Notes: generated by a model from the sequence alone, not told the origin. A DNA stretch of 64,000 nt from Phytophthora sp. 'mugwort' (GCA_033558025.1 JAUCEF010000007.1:7936001-8000000), one strand, 5' to 3'; positions 21,553 to 33,105 are shown, counted from the stretch's first letter. Numbers and translations: made by a program.

Positions 21553-22750
21553 ACTACTCCGTCTCAAAAATGATGACGCCACTATTTTGTCCGTCTCAAA
21601 ATTGATGCCAAATTAGGCTAGGTTTCACTATGCTCGGCTGTACGATCAATGTGCGCTGAGACAGAATAGCAGCGGTTTCTTGCGAGCAGCGCAATCGCAG
21701 CGGGAGTCGTCCCTCCCTCGCGAGCTTGTCCTTGCCCATGTGGAGCGGCTTAAACGCGTTGCCGCCGAGGTCCTTGATGCACGAGTCCATCGAGCCCGGC
21801 AGACTCAAGAAGGCCTTGTTTATCGTCAATGACGGAAGCTCCCAGTATCGGTGACAGCGTCGATCAGATCGTCGAGGCTGCGGGGAGCACGGAGGCGCTG
21901 GCCCGCTTGGATCGCTGTGAACAACGAGAGGTCCAAGGCGTTGAGATCGGGTGAGTTCGGCCACTGGCAGCAAAGCTGCACGTTCAGGCCTTGCTGCAAC
22001 GCCGAGGTCGAACTGTGGGTCACCCGGGCTGATGTGTGCCGGGGCGTTGTCTTGCTGCACCAGGGCGCGTTCGCTAGTGCTGGTCCATGGCCACCGCGCG
22101 CGGATCGCCGGCAGCATCTTGTCCATCAGCATTGTCTGGTACGTCTCCTTGTTGACGCGGCCCTCCTTTGTCTCCATGGTGCCCGCAGGGCGTCGTACGC
22201 TGGACTGCACCGCCGGCTCGCGAATGACGAACGGCCAAATGCCCAGCTTGCCCTCAAACACTGCTCCCGTTAATGGGTTCCGTCGAGGGCGTGCAACCGC
22301 CGCCAGCATCATCACCACGCCATCCTTGCCGCCTTGTTGGCGTCCGTCAGCAATGGCTTCACATTGCTGACGTGAACCACTAGCTGCCCTCCTTGCACGC
22401 GCCGTTACAGTGTGGCACGGGCTACACCGCACCTTGCAGACGCAGCCCGTAGCGTACTCCGCTACACAAGTGGAGTCAGATGCAGCTTCTCCAGCTGAGC
22501 GGAAAGGTCCGCCATCGACCGGCCGCGCTGATGGCGCCGCGACTCCGACGCAAACAGCGCGTCTTCTCCTCCTCTGCCTTGGAGCGCTTCCATACCCGCC
22601 CGATAGACTGACTGGATACCCGAAACTTGCCCGCCACCTCCTTGATCGCTCCTTCGCGGAGCACTCCGTCGACCGACCGCTGCTGCAGCGACACAAAGAC
22701 CTGCTCGCGCTCGCGGTCGGTCAGCTCTCGTCTCTTCGTCGGGCTTATCT
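21553..22750 (-). mobile_element. Degenerate mariner-like element (plant/Stowaway-related MLE)
   Basis: The 3' terminus is visible at 21555 as CTCCGTCTCAAAAATGATG, preceded by a TA, and the GTCTCAAAAxTGATG block repeats 40 bp inside; this resembles plant-type MLE ends. Minus-strand coding remnants, in several frames: helix-turn-helix near 22476-22745 (LTDREREQVFVSL ... IKEVAGKFRVSSQSIGRVWKR), the block GKLGIWPFVIREPA near 22230, the second catalytic region QQDNAPAH near 22040, and PNSPDLNALDLSLF (third Asp) near 21950. Multiple frameshifts: dead. The 5' terminus is missing; coding sequence runs directly into Polinton polymerase sequence at about 22750, a chimeric junction rather than a clean insertion. 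Confidence 0.75.
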
Positions 22751-22754
22751 GAAA

Positions 22755-25700
22755 CCTTCACCTTGTATGGCTCATCAGGAAGATAGCAAATATAGTTCTT
22801 ACTCGAGAGTGATACCATGGCATCGCCTGATCATTCATCCTTGAACAGACCAGGGGTACGACGGTTAAACTTAGTTACTTCCGTGTTATAGTCGCGCGGG
22901 AACCAATTGTACTTGTGCTGTTTGAAGTGATCATGTAGCTCAGGTTTGGCGCACTCCTGGAATGGATAATTGCAGCTGAAAGCGATTAGGCAAAGTCCGT
23001 ATCCATCTCTTGATACTGGAAGTCGGATCGATCGAAGTAGAAGTCAATGCAACCGTAGTAGAACCCGAGCATGCGTAGCTTAGCAAGCTGATAGATGGCA
23101 ATCGACAAAAAGAATTGGGTTCTTGTTATTGAGGCGACGCTTCTTTGTGGTTATCTCACATGAACCGCTCAACTCCTCTAACCCATGAAACGTGAAGTGC
23201 TAAACACGCGACTCGATCTTATCCTCATCTGACTCATACTTGTCGTACTCATGTCCATGTCCGATCGCCCAAACGCCGAGTTGCCATCCAATTTCATCAT
23301 CTCAGCAATCATGGCCTTGCTCTTATCCTCATCTCCGACACGACTTGCGCTCGAGACAGCCTCCATGAATGGAGCAAAAGTCTTGTGAGCGCTGGCTTTA
23401 ATGAAGCTGTAAGTTTTAGTAATTACTATTCCATGAGACAGCTACCACTTGAGTGGGGGGGGGGGGTAGATGAGAATCTTTTCACCAAAGTAGCTTCCAA
23501 TCAACTTGCGAGCAGGCTTGGATTTGTTCTTTTCTCGTGCCTCGTTGTAATTAAACATACGATCACCAATGACCTTCTCGTTAGTACAGTCGATCAGCGT
23601 ATTTTTGAAAATGGGAGTCATTTCACTAAAATACCCTTTCAAGCGATCTGGATTTCGAATATCACACTCAAGAAAGCCAAAGATGTTGTCGTTCTGGATG
23701 TCCTCAACAATATTTGGATAAGCATCAATAGTGATAAGGCGTCCGCAAGGCATGTTATTACTAAGAGCCCAGAGGTATAGAAAATTGGCGTCGTAGCCGA
23801 TGATCTTTTTCACGAGCTTACCACCACGAATCTTCGTCTCGTTGCGCTTTTCATACCGGTTGAAGATGATTGATGGTCCGCCAGCAATGCTTTCCTTCAG
23901 TTGCTGTAGATGTCCTCTTCCTCCCTGTCAATCGAATAGACAAGTTTGTCCGAGTTGAAATCCAGTAGCTTCTTGAAGCGAAATCCACCGATCGACATGT
24001 TCTTGCGTGCGACGTTGTATTGGACGCATGATATGAAAACATTACCGTCAATATGCCCCAAAAATTGTTATTGAAACGATCGGTTGATCCAGTATCGAAA
24101 GGCAGCTGACACAGCACAGACCACACAGATATTTTGCTTTTTCAGCAGCGCGTCCAAGTGATCGAGAGTCATATTGAACTCACGCTTTGCATCTGCATCC
24201 TGGTGCTTGTAGCCACTCATACGCATAGCTGGGAATCTGAAAGCCTTAGCAGGTGCTTGTTTAGGGTGTCGAAGCTCGCTAAAGCAAGTTTGATGCATAA
24301 CCTTTTCCGAGAGGCCCGGAAGCGAGACACCATCAGCGAACGTGTCGAGATCAAAACGCTTAAACAACTCACGCTGAGCCTCGATATCCACAATGAATGG
24401 TACCACATCTACGTCATTGTACCAGATGAGTATTCTTTGATAGACTTCATCTCATAGTGCTTCCACACGAGCTTTACTCGCTCGTAGTCAGCGTTGGTAA
24501 TGCTGGTCCACGAAGTGCACTGTCGAATGCTGATCTGGGAGGGATGTTAGTCTCATTGAGCACCTCGAAAGCTTTGATATACTCGTATGGAAATAGACCC
24601 TTGCCAAGGCCACAGACACATTGGATCCTGTTATCAGACTTGCATTCACCAAGATATGTACTAAAATACTTCTCAAAGCGTGTTCCAGCAGGGACATAGT
24701 TGCTAATATCAAGCATCTTCATGTCCAAAGTAGATGCACATGTAGCTTGGATTCTTGATAACAGATTTGATGTTCGTCGTACCAATGACGGAGAATAGGT
24801 CGCTCTTAATCAAGTTAATATCATATCTACCAGAGTTGAACCCCAACACTGATACTTGATCGAGCTGTTGCTTCACTTTCCCGTAATCAGACCTTCCCGA
24901 AGGAAATTGTATTGTGGAAATCGAAGAAACCGGCATATGTGCCATCCTTGATCCAGTTATCAACGTCATCCATAGAGTACTTCTTCCCAGGATTTAATCC
25001 AGAGATCTCCATACCACTAAATCCATGAGCTTTGATAATCTTCCTGAGAAGTGGCTCGTACTTTTGAACATTGTACTCCTGAATCTGGAAACTGACGTTG
25101 CTAATGTAATCAAACATATCTCCTAACAAAGCTTTTGGCTCATCATTTCCAAAGCATGTTACTTCCCCGGAGAGACTGTCGGCTACTGATACCGAAACAG
25201 GAATGTGCTCATTTGTGAAGATTGTGCTTTCACCATGCTGGATACCCGTCGGCTTCAGGATGACCTCAAAATCATACACGATGAAGTGATCGATGTAGTG
25301 ATCAATATTCTTAATGGAGTACTTCGTTAGCATTAAGTTGATGGAGTCTCTGTGGCGGTCTGTAAATAGTTGGCTCAGCTGGGAAACTCTCAATATTGAC
25401 AAGCTCACATTGGTTTTACTTATGGTTGCTAACCTTGTCAGCGATAATGAAGACCATTTCACACTTAGGGGATTGATACTTGCTTTGAAGCATATCGATG
25501 CTCTTAATGTACAGCGCGTGGTTCTCATGAGATAGAATGGCTATGGATTCAAACTCCTTGTCCGAGCGATGAGTGCATTCAATGCCCCCTGAAGCAACGT
25601 CCATCTAATAAACATTGATAGCGAGTCCTCAACCTCATCGAATTGAAGAAGGTGAATAGGCTTAAAGCTCTTGAACATACTCAGTGTGTAGTTTATACCC

Positions 25701-26440
25701 TTAAAAGAACAGTAACGTTTGAATAACTCCTTCACTTGAGCCTGAATTCTACGAAGATCCTCTTAATACTTGCAGCAAATGCCATGCAATACAATGGAAG
25801 ACGCACTTGTTCTTCGTCTTGGGAGAGTTAATAATATGCTTGTTTTCGCGAATGACCTTCGGAATGACAGCTTCGCTATCACCCATAGCATTGTTGCGAT
25901 GGTAGACGAAAATCTTAAAGCCAGTAATCACCTTAACCTTGTATCCAGAGCTGGGGTAGTTAAGCTTGTTAGCCAGCGCCATGGATCTGATTTTCGAAAT
26001 AATGTCCTTCTGAATATCAGCCTTATTATTGACCGCAACAGGAGTATTAAATACGTAGGTATTACCAAGATTCGGGTGAAAGTACCTGGTTTCATTCTCA
26101 TCGCTGAGACTAATGAGGTCGTAGCCGGGAGCAACATTCATCTTGAACGCATTGGTTTGCATAGAGAGAACGTGCTCAAGGTTATCGTTGAACTCCGATG
26201 GCTGGATATTCTCATATAGATGAGACTCCATATGCTGACCGCTGTAAAAACGATACTTTGGGTCGGTCTTATAGTCCTTGGATATGTTCTTCACCAAGTC
26301 TTTCATAGAAACCTTGTAGTGCTTTACAACCAACTTTTGATTTACTCGGGCGAGTAATGTTGCTAACATAAACCAGCTTCTCAGTTTACCTCGAACCTTA
26401 ACGCGATAATCGCTACCCCATCGAATTACATTAATATTTT
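22755..26440 (-). pseudogene. Polinton-type family B DNA polymerase (frameshifted), copy A
   Basis: Remnant of a >1,000-residue replicase of the viral/organellar protein-primed B family. Along the minus strand: an N-terminal region with KNKCVFHCIAWH (26,370-25,760), exonuclease motif I as VYDFEVILKP (near 25,275), exonuclease motif II as GFNSGRYDINLIK (near 24,840), a Cys-rich HNH-like insert (near 24,100-23,990), polymerase motif A as GYDANFLYLWAL (near 23,790), motif B as LDGNSAFGRS (near 23,290) and motif C as EMDTDFA followed by a stop (near 23,000). At least eight frame changes and several stops; one break coincides with a run of about 12 G at 23,455. Non-functional. Confidence 0.75.
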
Positions 26441-26583
26441 AATCGCTTTAGTCCTTCATTTGCTATATATTTGTGGCTATATTATTCTCGTGGAGATGAC
26501 TTTACCATTATTGGGTGTTGTATTAGGATTGACTTATATCATGGTCCCATAGAAAGTTGAATTTTAATCCAATTTAAAAATTA

Positions 26584-28497
26584 CAGTCGCACCTCCATAA
26601 ATGGACCCCTCTAACTGGTAAGCTACTCCTATGCCCCCTCTTTATCTGAACAAAACCCTCTTTATTCGGTAACTGATCCCACCGATGGGCTGCTTCACTC
26701 CCTATATGATAGTCCGCTGATAGCCAGCCATTCGGATTCAAGCAGCCCTACGCTCAGTCTAAGCTCAGTTCGCAAATTCAGCCCCCCCCTCTCACACATC
26801 GATGTCGCCCCCGCCTGCGCCGCAAACGCTGACCATGGACGAGAAGCTTCAAGTCCGATTAAAATATTAGCGCTTCCCCCGCATCAAAGACGCCGATTTG
26901 ATTGACTGGCTCGCATAACCTTGAAGAAACCCGTGAGTGCTAGCACTCTTCGACGCATTCGTAACAAGGAGCCAGCGTACGTTTGCAGCTCCAACACGTC
27001 AGCAAGACGACGCCGCCGCGTCAAATTTCCGGAACTGGAGCGTCAGCTTGTGGACTTCTTTCACCGCAATGAAGAGACCGCTATCATGTCGGATGACATT
27101 TTGTTGCTCAAAGCCGGCAACATCAAATCTAGCCTCAACATTAGTGGCGACCAGCTTCGTTTGAGTAATGGGTGGCTAGCAAAGTTTAAGAAACGGAATG
27201 GCATATAGTCAAAGCGACTTCACAGTGAAGCCGACAGCGTGAGTGCTATCGAAGTCCGTTCAGCTCGCTACATGCTGCAAGACGTCACGCGCCAATATCA
27301 GCCTGAAGATATCTACAATTTCGACGATTGCTCTCTTTTATCGACTTGCCCCAATCAAATCTTGCCACCATGAGTAGACAAGGTAAAAAACGGGACAAAG
27401 CGCGCATTACAATTGCATTCTGCTGCAATGCAACTGGTACACACAAAATGGACATTGATATTATAGGTACCGAAACGAACCCGCGGTGCTGTCAAGGTGG
27501 TACGCGTCAGGCTTTAAAGGACAAGCATGTTTCCTACTTCCACAGCAAAAAGGCTTGGATGACGGCATCCATCTTTCGAGAGTGGCTACAGACGTTCAAC
27601 TTGAAAATGGCCGTCCAGAATCGGAAGGTACTTTTGCTGATTGACAACGCGTCCAGTCACAAGGTATCCCATAACCTTTCACACGTAACGTCCGATTCCT
27701 GCCCCCCCCGAACCTGACCTCGTCTTGTGCAGCCTTTGGATGCCGGTAAGTTTTGTTTTTATGATTGTGTTTTAGTAATATTAAACGCAATGTGTGATTC
27801 ACGTCTTTACAGGTATTATCCGCTCCTTCAGGGCTCGATATCGGAGACAATTCGTCCGTTGGTGCCTGGATGCAATCGAGGGGGATATCAAATGAAAGCT
27901 CAACATTCTTGAAGCTATTCAGTTCAGTATTGGTAGCTGGAGCGACGTCAGCGCTGACTGCATACGCAACTGCTGGATAAAGGCCAGAATTGTGGTCGCC
28001 AACTTGCTCGGCGGCATTCGACAGGAAGGCGACTAAGTGATGCCTCGTGACCACCAAGCGATTGCTGAAATAACGAATATGCTGGCGAGTGTGAACGTCC
28101 ACGAAAGTGTGGCAGAGTTTCTGAAGATAGACCTTGAGAGGTTGAATTACATGGGCCGGTCGAAGACAAGCAGACTGATGGGGCGTGCAGCGATGCGGAC
28201 AGTGAAGCTGAAGACGATGATCCTCCAGTCTCAGCTTCCACTGCTCTTGCCTACTGTATGAGCTGTCATAGTTTTTCTTTCAGGGCGAAGGAGACTCCAA
28301 GCATGAGCAACAAATGCTGCAGTCATTGACCACGCTTGCCAGAACGCAGCTCGTACAACGAAGACGGCAGATGTCTCTGGATAGCTCTCTGCTTCACGAT
28401 GAGTAATATGTAACCAATTTTCTAACTGACCGTTTCTCTAAAATGAAAACACGTTTTCGTGGCTTCAAAGCTTGCACCGTTTAGGGAGGTGTGACTA
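26584..28497 (+). mobile_element. pogo-like DNA transposon inserted in Polinton copy A
   Basis: Bounded by matching termini: left CAGTCGCACCTCC at 26584, and the right end, read inward, TAGTCACACCTCC. Each is next to a TA dinucleotide (26582-26583; 28498-28499), the pogo/Tc1 target duplication. Length 1,914 bp, holding one decayed transposase gene. Confidence 0.7.
26801..28040 (+). pseudogene. pogo/Tigger-type transposase, stops and frameshifts
   Basis: CENP-B-type DNA-binding part (MDEKLQVRLKY with early stops, then VKFPELERQLVDFFHRN ... LRLSNGWLAKFKKRNGI, 26,840-27,208), and a DDE_1 core with IYNFDDCSLL (27,310), LLLIDNASSH (27,637) and QPLDAG (27,730). A frame break lies at a run of C near 27,705 just before QPLDAG. 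A plausible small intron-like gap (GTAAG...TTACAG) follows at 27,747-27,812. At least four stops: dead. Confidence 0.7.
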
Positions 28498-28551
28498 TAA
28501 TTAATTCAGGTGTAAGTGCCCGCCTATTGACTTTTTATGTGAAAAAACTAA

Positions 28552-28767
28552 TTAATTAGTTAAGTTCGTTTTCGGTGTTAGGTTCGCTATCGCTTGAATT
28601 AGGTTCGATTTTTGGTTCCGCTTGCGAGTCCGAATCTGATCTCTATTCTTGTCGTCATACACCTTTTGATAGTCTAAGCGAGCTTCTTGTGTGCGCTGTT
28701 AGTAGCGCTTCTGCGTCTCCTTAATGTGCTCTTTGTTAGCCAGGTATTGCTCGGGAGAGTACGTCAT
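28552..28767 (-). pseudogene. Small basic Polinton-associated protein, copy A (one internal stop)
   Basis: 72 codons with one in-frame TAA after KRYY-like KRY. Starts MTYSPEQYLANKE, the same start as the copies at 33768 (MTYSPEKYQASKE) and 49837 (MAYSPQKYQANKE). Highly basic, Tyr/Gln/Arg-rich. In all three elements it lies just upstream of the polymerase gene. Function unknown. Confidence 0.55.
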
Positions 28768-28895
28768 CTTTTATATTAATAATTTTATATTATCAGAAGT
28801 AAATAATATAAGAGATTAGTGGTAACCACTATAGTAGATAAAACGCTAAAACCGAATGATCTTGTGTGAAAGGTTTGATACTTGAACACGCAAGA

Positions 28896-30340
28896 TCATG
28901 GATGTGTTCGCTTACGAGACTGCGTTCGAGTCCGACGCGAGTTTTGACTCGGATCACCCTGCCTCAACTCTCGCGCAGCTTCCTGTTCGAGCTTTGCTGC
29001 TTCTTCAAGCTCCACCGCATCCTGTAAAGATTCATCTGCGGTTGGCCGAGATGTTGGATCTTCCTGCATTAGCCGCATTAAAAAAATGCCGTTCTTTCAC
29101 CGCTTTCGTCCCATCCCACGTCACTAGTTTCCACCAGGTATCCGACGGCCCATATATCAACAGCAGTTTTGTGAGTACCACCATGACAAAAATCTCTGGA
29201 GCGTGTTCTTCTTTGCTCAAGTGGTCGCCGCTAGGATAGGTTTGCGGACTACTGGCTGAATCAGTAAAATCAATTAAAAAACCACGTGTCGCAATCGCGT
29301 CGTTTGATCACATTGGACCAGCGGATATCTCGATGGATCTACGACACACGATGGAGGACCTCAAGAGCCTCAAGAACGTTCCGGAGGGCAATAAACAACT
29401 CCAATAAGTCGGATGAGCTGTCCGAAATCCCACGAGGTTCAAGCACTATTATCCTTTTAGCCGGCTTCAATTGCTTCATGAGATCGACATTAGGTACTTC
29501 GGCAATCTTCAGCATATCGTAAACAACCGCCAGGCGACCAAGACTCGCGGCATTGGGGAGAATCTTCTTAACCAGCGTTGGGTACACTTGCACCTCAACA
29601 CCGTCGGAACGTTTGAAGATCTGGTGTTCACTCTTAGCAGAATCTGGGCAAGCTTCAGTAATAGCGGTAAATAGCAGACACAAGTTCAAAAGCGCGAGCA
29701 CAAAGCGGAAACGATCTGATCCGCGCTTCAAGTCAAACCTTCCGATGCAGACGCTCGTGCCGTTGGACGACGTGCCGGTGTCGCGAACTAGAGCAAATAA
29801 GTCGATCTTGTAGCCCGACGCACCATAGGCAAACAGGTATGGCACTGTTCCATATATCCACACCAGTTTATCACAGAGCTCTCCACGAGGCACTCTGATG
29901 TCGACACCAGGTTCTTTCTCCTCACCAGGAAAGACGCAAATATCATTCAGCAGAAAAAAGAAATCAGGACGCTACCTCTTTGTTGAAGAGTTCTTGCTTG
30001 AATCCCGGTTGAAGCGTGCGGGAAATAAACACAAAATCGAGCAAGGCTCGAATCATTGTATCCCAAAACCAAATGAAAGAACTTTCTGTGTCTGCACTTC
30101 GCAGCGGACCAGCATATTCTCTATCTTCTTTTTGATCTTCTCGCACGAAGCACCAGTGCCTGTCGTAAACAATTTCTCTTGGTCATTCTTAGCAAGAAAC
30201 ATGGACCAAGTGGACAGCACCATGCTCTCCATCGGAATCCTCACAGGCAGTGCCTGTTTGATAAATTCTTCCAGCGATGCAACAGGTGGCAATAAGTGAA
30301 GCTTAACTACGTTGCTGAGAAAACCCATCGATCCTAGCAT
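28896..30340 (-). pseudogene. Crinkler-type kinase-domain gene remnant
   Basis: Minus-strand fragments in at least four frames. N-terminal block with PVASLEEFIKQALPVRIPMES (30,340-30,053), a central block with ELCDKLVWIYGTVPYLFAYGA (29,893-29,340), then a protein-kinase-like catalytic block: HRDIRWSNVI near 29,330 (RD-type catalytic loop), a downstream DFxD-like site, APEIF near 29,180 and RLMQEDPTSRPTADE near 29,060. This arrangement is known from C-terminal domains of oomycete Crinkler (CRN) effectors and related host-kinase-like proteins. No secretion signal or LFLAK-type leader is present, so it is a truncated, broken copy. Its place between Polinton and piggyBac debris fits the habit of effector genes residing in repeat-rich DNA. 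Confidence 0.6.
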
Positions 30341-30495
30341 GACGTATATACAGCATTAGCGAATAGGATCATCAGTACAAATACAACATGTTGAACTTAG
30401 CCAAAACAAAAAGGGACTCCGTGAGGAGTCCCATCATCAACGTAGCGTAGGCAATATGCTGTCTTGGCGCAGTAAGTCATGAACAACTTGGTTCC

Positions 30496-30987
30496 TCACT
30501 TATGAGGCTTGTCTTTCATGTACTGCCGGGTGGTGTTGTGGCGGTTTCTCGAAGGAATCATTACTTTGTCAATGGATAGCACTGGTGGTGTCTTGAACCC
30601 CTTATGAAACGTCTCCTGCAACGTTTCCACCACGGACCTAACCTTCCATGCTCGGTCTGTATCCGCTCGCACGTACGTGTTGTTCGTGAGGTGTATGTTT
30701 TGCATGATCCGATTAAACCGATCCTTGAGCACGAAAGCTCCAAACGTGCCTTTTGGCACAGCCCCTCTCCATGCGTACTCCAATGGTCGGCAATTTGTTT
30801 CTTGTGCGGGTTCAGCATTCTCGCAATAAGCAAGCCAATGTAGTGTAATACATCCTCTGGCTGAATTTTCTTGTGATTCTTCGTCTTCATCATCACATCG
30901 TCTCCTCTCGATGGATAAACAGCGAATACTTAGCCCACGCGCGCATTGAGATTTTGATCGTAGCGGTTGCTCTCCGAAGCAATGCAC
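30496..30987 (-). pseudogene. piggyBac-like transposase fragment (DDE_Tnp_1_7)
   Basis: Fragment with FGAFVLKDRFNRIMQNIHLTNN, WKVRSVVETLQETF and VLSIDKVMIPSRNRH...TRQYMKDKPHK, which is the region of the first catalytic Asp in piggyBac-type transposases. The frame ends at 30,496, far short of a full protein, and the upstream part is frameshifted (two overlapping frames between 30,561 and 30,987). Dead copy. Confidence 0.65.
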
Positions 30988-31341
30988 AGTCGAGGGGGCA
31001 TGAAGTAGAAGAACAGGCGTAGTGGAGATTCAGCGAGTTCAAGGACTTCTGCGGTCTGTCCATACTCTCCACTGCACATGCCAGGATAAGACTCTGCTCG
31101 AACCGGTTGTGAAGAGGCGTCTACACGGTTTATACAACATCAGGTTTAGGCCAATGTAGTCTATACAACATCAAAACCAGCAAATACCGGATTTACCGAA
31201 GTTCCACCCATCACCCCTCATTTCCTTCAGCGCATCTTCATTCAACGCAAGAAGCTCCATCTCTTCCTTGGTCAGCGTATCCCACTTGTCGCTCGTCCTG
31301 CTCCAGTTACGAGATAAGTTCGCCTTTGATACCGCTAGTCG

Positions 31342-31740
31342 CTAGAGTAGCAGTTTCCGCTTGGCTCGGTTCTTCCCCCGAATACGAATCGCAACACTGA
31401 GTCGTTCCACGTCACTGTCGTCCGAAGAACTATCTTCCTCACCTCCTTCATCCTCATCGACCATTGCCACGTTGACACCATCGTCTGCGTCGGTATCAGA
31501 GTCATCGGCTGCTTCATCCTGCCTCTCGCTATAGCAATCGCCGAATTCTGCACTTCCTTCCACGTCCGAATTAAAAGCATCATCGAACGCTTGCTCAAGC
31601 CTCGCAGGGCAGGCAGTAGCAGGCTCCGTAGCAGCAGTAATGGAGACCTCGGGATCATGATCATCGGTCTCGTCTGATCCATACCTAGCGACCTGTAATT
31701 CACACATGTAGTATTCATCAGCATGCAGCACAAGGTTCAT
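31342..31740 (-). pseudogene. Acidic N-terminal part of the piggyBac-like protein (tentative)
   Basis: 132 residues, strongly acidic (DEDEGGEEDSSSDDSD), ending KNRAKRKLLL. Acidic leaders precede the DDE domain in many piggyBac-like proteins, and this lies on the same strand just upstream of the transposase fragment. Assignment rests on position and composition only. Confidence 0.35.
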
Positions 31741-31824
31741 GTCGTATATACATCATAGCAGGCAAAACTTACCTGGCCGCTTGGCTTGACATCATTGAAG
31801 AAGGCTGTCCTGAGTGCAGATGCA

Positions 31825-31885
31825 GGCTGGGCTGGTGCAGGTGCAGGCGGGGCTGGTGCAGATACAAGCTGGGCTGGTCCGCTGG
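31825..31885. repeat. Short GGCTGGTGCAG-type minisatellite
   Basis: Imperfect tandem units GGCTGGTGCAGGTGCAG / GGCTGGTGCAGATACAAG, about three copies. Confidence 0.5.
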
Positions 31886-32012
31886 AAGATGATTCGCTTC
31901 ATCACATCACATACAACGTTGTCAGTATCATCACATGCGGCATTATACAGCATCTACATATAATCGTACTTGTCACTTCGTGACTCTATCTCGGCCGCTT
32001 CGCCCGCTGTCT

Positions 32013-32735
32013 CTAGAACGTGAGGGCTAGTCGTCTTCTGTTCCTTGTTTCTCCAGAGTCAGACTTAGAAGATGCCCTTCGTTTTCTCTTCGAAGCCGCC
32101 CGGCTCTTCTTCTTAGTCCCCTCCTCTCGCATCTTCTGCTGGAGCTGCGCGCTTGCCTCCTCTCTCGCCGTATGGCCCCGTAGTTCCTCCGCAGCTAGAC
32201 GTTCGCGCTCGTTCTTTTTCGCGGAAGACTTTGCAAGGGCAGAAATTGCAGCGCGTGCTACAGCTTTAACTTCTTTTGCTGCCTTACCCGCCTTCCGAAT
32301 GTCAGCCGACTCAGCCTTGGTCATATTCTTCTTGCCTGTAGCCTTCTTCTTGGCGGCAGCATCTTCTTCAAGTCGCCTGGCTGCGGGAGCCTTCGCGTTT
32401 GCGAGGTAGCACGCATCCTTTCCGCGTGGTGGGTGGGGCGGAGCCGCACGTAGGCGTGATCGATGAGCACCAGACGTCGGGGCTGGGGGCACCGCTGCGG
32501 TAGCTGCTACGACCGGGGCTGCAGGTCCGAAGTCGGCATCTGACGCCCTCTCCCCGTTCAGGTGCGCGTTGTGCTCCAGCCTGATGCGCTGCCTCTCCTC
32601 CAGAGTCACACCCGCAAGGCGAGCCATGAAAGCTTCCTTTACACTGCGGGTCTCCTGCCGCGTCACCATTCCGAGCTCTTGCTGCTTTTTCTCATTTTGT
32701 AGACTGACTGAAGATGGCGGCCTCGCAGCCACCAA
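32013..32735 (-). CDS. Lys/Ala/Arg-rich low-complexity protein, probably transposon-linked
   Basis: 240-codon open frame with no stops. Seen: MARLAGVTLEERQRIRLEHNAHL near residue 35, an Ala/Pro-rich middle and a long basic helix-like C-terminal half (AKSSAKKNERERLAAEELRGH; KKKSRAASKRKRRASSK) with likely nuclear-localisation patches. No known family recognised. It sits upstream of the piggyBac-like fragments on the same strand, inside repeat-bounded DNA, so it may be an accessory or leader part of that element. It could equally be a fortuitous GC-rich frame. Confidence 0.35.
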   Translation of the reverse strand: MVAARPPSSVSLQNEKKQQELGMVTRQETRSVKEAFMARLAGVTLEERQRIRLEHNAHLNGERASDADFGPAAPVVAATAAVPPAPTSGAHRSRLRAAPPHPPRGKDACYLANAKAPAARRLEEDAAAKKKATGKKNMTKAESADIRKAGKAAKEVKAVARAAISALAKSSAKKNERERLAAEELRGHTAREEASAQLQQKMREEGTKKKSRAASKRKRRASSKSDSGETRNRRRLALTF

Positions 32736-32836
32736 TTCCAGTGTCTTGCAGCAACTCTGTTAATCTATCTGTGTCGTGGCCTTGCACTCTTCTTGTTTTC
32801 TGTGTACGTTTTCGCCTACGTGCATTTCACGGTCTT

Positions 32837-32863
32837 TAACATGTTGTATAATACAACATGTTA
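32837..32863. repeat. Perfect palindrome, 13-bp arms around one base
   Basis: TAACATGTTGTAT - A - ATACAACATGTTA. Related half-sites (ATACAACATG, TATACAACATC) recur at about 30,378, 31,132 and 31,150, bracketing the piggyBac-like debris, so this may be an element terminus or subterminal transposase-binding repeat. Confidence 0.6.
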
Positions 32864-33005
32864 AAAAGGTCTATTTTGGTGTGTACCACTAACTTTGTTA
32901 TATACAACGGTTGAGAGCAGGGAGGGGAGGGGGGGGGGTAAGGAGAGACTTTATATGAAAGAGCCAGCGACACGTGGCTTACAACAGGCGTCTAGCACAA
33001 CAATG

Positions 33006-33077
33006 ATGACCTCCCGGGGACATCTAACTGTCTACGAAAAGAACGAGCTTCGCCGCTATTATCAAGCGAACCACTAG
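33006..33077 (+). pseudogene. Truncated pogo-like transposase N-terminus
   Basis: 24-codon frame MTSRGHLTVYEKNELRRYYQ..., a recognisable start of a CENP-B_N/pogo DNA-binding domain, stopped after NH and then cut by the Polinton B terminus at 33106. Confidence 0.35.
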
Positions 33078-33105
33078 GCTAAGCTCGTTGCCACCAAACA
33101 GTAGT

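Larger units (their letters stand above)
22750..28800 (-). mobile_element. Polinton/Maverick-like element copy A (decayed, interrupted)
   Basis: Minus-strand element with the same gene order as copies B and C: a small basic protein gene (28767-28552), then the large protein-primed-type DNA polymerase gene (about 26440-22755). A pogo element is inserted between them (26584-28497), and the downstream end (motifs beyond the polymerase, integrase, terminus) is replaced by mariner sequence. No terminal inverted repeat found at either end. AT-rich with codon use unlike the neighbouring genes. Confidence 0.7.

Noticed and set aside
25770..26219. 149-codon plus ORF
   Set aside because: Antisense of the Polinton A polymerase, which has recognisable motifs.
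27747..27812. GTAAG...TTACAG interval as a true intron of the pogo transposase
   Set aside because: Plausible splice sites, but the gene has stops and frameshifts elsewhere, so no intact model results.
28896..29239. 113-codon plus ORF
   Set aside because: Opposite strand of the Crinkler-type kinase remnant.
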